35,546 nucleotides of DNA from Gonium pectorale. Lineage: Eukaryota > Chlorophyta > Chlorophyceae > Chlamydomonadales > Volvocaceae. Every line of letters begins with the position of its first letter. The stretch's first letter is position 1. Under the pieces are notes generated by a model that did not search any database, was not told where the DNA came from, and saw nothing but the letters and a program-made list of their open reading frames with translations. The position numbers were made by a program, and so were the translations under genes. Shown piece by piece: positions 34,101-35,546 of this stretch. Location of the stretch: NCBI GenBank assembly GCA_001584585.1, contig LSYV01000051.1, positions 202,507 through 238,052 of the forward strand, given 5' to 3'.

Positions 34101-35546
34101 ACGAGGGGCCAGCGGGGGAAGGGAGCTCGCGGAGCAACGCTGCGCCGCCAAACCCTCCCGGGATGCCCGTCCGAGGGCAGCCGCCGCCGTTGCACTGCAG
34201 CGGGCGAGCCTGCGCTGCGTTTGCCCCGCGTTGAACGCACCGCTACCGTACCGGTGCAGCCACACGGATGAGCGTTCCTCGTCCGCAGGTGTGTCAACAC
34301 ACGCACACGACGCTTGCTTGCTAATCTGCTTGTTCCTGTCACTGTCTGAGGACGCCGTTGTTGCATGCCCACCAACACAACCCACACCCGCATCGGCATC
34401 GGCATCGCACCTTGTGCTTCCTGAGCAGCGCCAGGTCCTTGTGCAGCTGTTGCCGTTCCAGCAGGTAGCGGTTGATGGCGGCGTTGGACTGCAGCACCAG
34501 GTTGCTCAGCATGTCGATGTGGGAGGGCGGCAACACCAGCGCGCCGCTGCCGCCGCCCTGCCCGTCGGGTCCACCCGCAGCGGCTCCGCCAGCCCCTGCG
34601 CGCGCGACCCGGGTGACGCAGGGCGGCAGGAGTCAGGACAGGGGCAGGGGCAGGGGCAGGAGTCGGGACAGGGGCAGGGTGAGGGGGAGGGCCTGACAGC
34701 GCGCGGTTCATGCGCACATCCGGCCGCAGTGGCGCAACGCGGCTGGTCCCGGTGATGGCTGGAGTCCACAAGCCCCCAACAACACTCAGTGTAGCCCGTG
34801 CCGCCTACCATACCACCAGTGTCCTGCACTGGGCGTGGAGAAGGCAACCCGCCTCGTCCGGGGGAGGCAACCCGCCTCGTCCGGTCCATGTGTGCGCAAG
34901 ACAGCCCGCCCCGCCCCTTCCCGCCCAGTGCAAACCCATTAGTCACAGCGAGCCCTTGGTGAATCGAATGAACTATCTAGCGGCTGCATCTAGCCGCCCG
35001 CCCCGGCCCTCCCCCCGCCCCCCCCCCCGCCGCCCCGCCCCGCCTCCCGCCCGCACACCGGCCACCCTCACCCCCACCCCCACCCCTGCCGCACAGCACG
35101 CCCAGCAGCCCGCTTCCTCACCGGCCGCGTCGCGCTGCATAGCCGCCTGCTGCTGCTGCTGGAGCTGCAGCAGCCGGTCGGTGAATTGCTTCAGCTCCCC
35201 CGCGATGTCCAGGCCCGCGCCCAGGTCCGCCGCCAGGAGGTCGCCACCCGCCGCCGTCGCGTGACCGCCGCCCTGCTGGTACTGCGCCTGGTACTGCACC
35301 TGATGCTGCTGCGCCGCAGGCGCGCCGGTGCCGCCGCCCCCCGCCGGCCCCCCGCCGGCCGTTGCCGTGGCGGCGTAATGCTGCCCAGCATCTAGGTGCA
35401 GCTGTTGCTGCTGGTACGCCTGGGGTTGGTACTGCTGGGGGTGCTGCGGGTGGGAGTGGGAGTGGGCCGCCCCGCCACCGTTCAGAGCCGCCGCGCCCCC
35501 GCACGCGCTGCACGCCACCCCGGACGCGCTGCTGCCCGAGCCGTCC
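30507..35546 (-). CDS. Gln-rich coiled-coil protein, 3' six exons (start beyond right edge)
   Basis: Minus-strand exons: >35546-35122 (open at the edge), 34595-34411, 34075-33932, 33667-33488, 33267-33062 and 32772-30507. The introns are 526, 335, 264, 220 and 289 bp, with GT-AG ends and exact phase agreement. The visible part is about 1135 residues. The edge exon is His/Gln/Gly-rich with a CSAC pair, then ELKQFTDRLLQLQQQQQ. The middle exons give a helical block (PPSHIDMLSNLVLQSNAAINRYLLERQQL, read in pieces), WADSRISDLIKKACEADKPF and REEVKRLRQDKEALEAR, followed by strong coiled coil to about the first 130 codons of the last exon. The remaining roughly 620 residues are Gly/Ala/Met-rich with several Gln runs and a conserved-looking end (NEALLRQLELLRQM). 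Gln-rich tails with coiled coils occur in transcription co-regulators and RNA-granule proteins. I recognise no specific family and make no functional claim. Confidence 0.8.
31023..31145 (-). repeat. Interrupted CAG/CAA tract (polyglutamine)
   Basis: A run of about 16 Gln codons followed by QQQ units interrupted by Ala, Val and Met, in the last exon of the Gln-rich gene. Mixed CAG and CAA codons suggest selection for the amino acid and not only repeat slippage. Confidence 0.9.
31386..31421 (-). repeat. Second CAG/CAA polyglutamine tract
   Basis: About twelve Gln codons, mixed CAG/CAA, preceded by ASQH and followed by MHMHALAH in the same exon of the Gln-rich gene. Confidence 0.85.
31978..32010 (-). 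repeat. Third CAG/CAA polyglutamine tract
   Basis: Eleven Gln codons, mixed CAA/CAG, in the last exon of the Gln-rich gene. Confidence 0.85.
34631..34695 (+). repeat. G-rich degenerate minisatellite in an intron
   Basis: Repeated AGGGGC/AGGGAC-like units on the plus strand, with many GGGG runs spaced by 2-4 bases. It lies in the 34596-35121 intron of the minus-strand Gln-rich gene, so the RNA is C-rich and the plus DNA strand could form a G-quadruplex. Confidence 0.75.
34841..34884. repeat. Two tandem copies of an AGGCAACCCGCCTCGTCCGG unit
   Basis: The unit at 34842-34861 recurs at 34865-34884 without a mismatch. It is an intronic tandem duplication in the Gln-rich gene. Confidence 0.75.

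Overview
The window looks like nuclear DNA of a volvocine green alga (Chlamydomonas or a close relative). The sequence is GC-rich, coding exons strongly prefer C or G at third positions, and most genes have many short GT-AG introns of about 60-640 bp. Proteins carry long Ala/Gly/Pro/Gln low-complexity stretches, and transcription units end with TGTAA, the chlorophyte polyadenylation signal. No bacterial operon, rRNA, tRNA, CRISPR array or intact transposon was seen. Gene models were built by hand from splice sites, reading phase and codon bias. No search was run, so family names rest on motifs alone.

Layout. 1-2600: a (GTGGCG)n array at the left edge, small inverted repeats, no confident gene. 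2628-3477 (-): two-exon gene for a small, probably mitochondrial membrane/coiled-coil protein. 4318-4917 (-): last three exons of a gene for a protein with a C-terminal membrane segment. 5582-10115 (+): gene for a long, mostly disordered polytopic membrane protein, with a probable GC-AG intron. Its 3' end meets that of a weak minus-strand candidate (10846-11289). 11.3-13.4 kb (-): weak candidate exons, perhaps the 3' end of the next gene. 13423-16815 (-): large disordered IQ-motif (calmodulin-binding type) protein with repeated basophilic phosphorylation motifs.

17238-20392 (+): SR-protein kinase (SRPK) gene, head-to-head with the IQ gene across about 420 bp. It has a long spacer inside the kinase fold and an RS-rich tail. 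20714-20869 (+): a 51-codon ORF with its own TGTAA. 21117-28400 (+): 12-exon gene for a 1028-residue, probably plastid-targeted, membrane-anchored coiled-coil protein resembling MFP1. Its tenth intron holds a 66-bp hairpin. 28.45-29.99 kb: no gene recognised. 30507-35546 (-): 3' six exons of a gene for a Gln-rich coiled-coil protein whose start lies beyond the right edge.

Functional links. The SRPK would phosphorylate SR splicing factors. The IQ protein would bind calmodulin or centrin-like proteins and looks like a kinase substrate. The MFP1-like protein would be a thylakoid-associated filament protein. The genes do not form an obvious pathway. The most unusual items are the RS-tailed SRPK, the IQ/RRxS scaffold transcribed divergently from it, the intronic hairpin, the 51-codon ORF and the inferred GC-AG introns.
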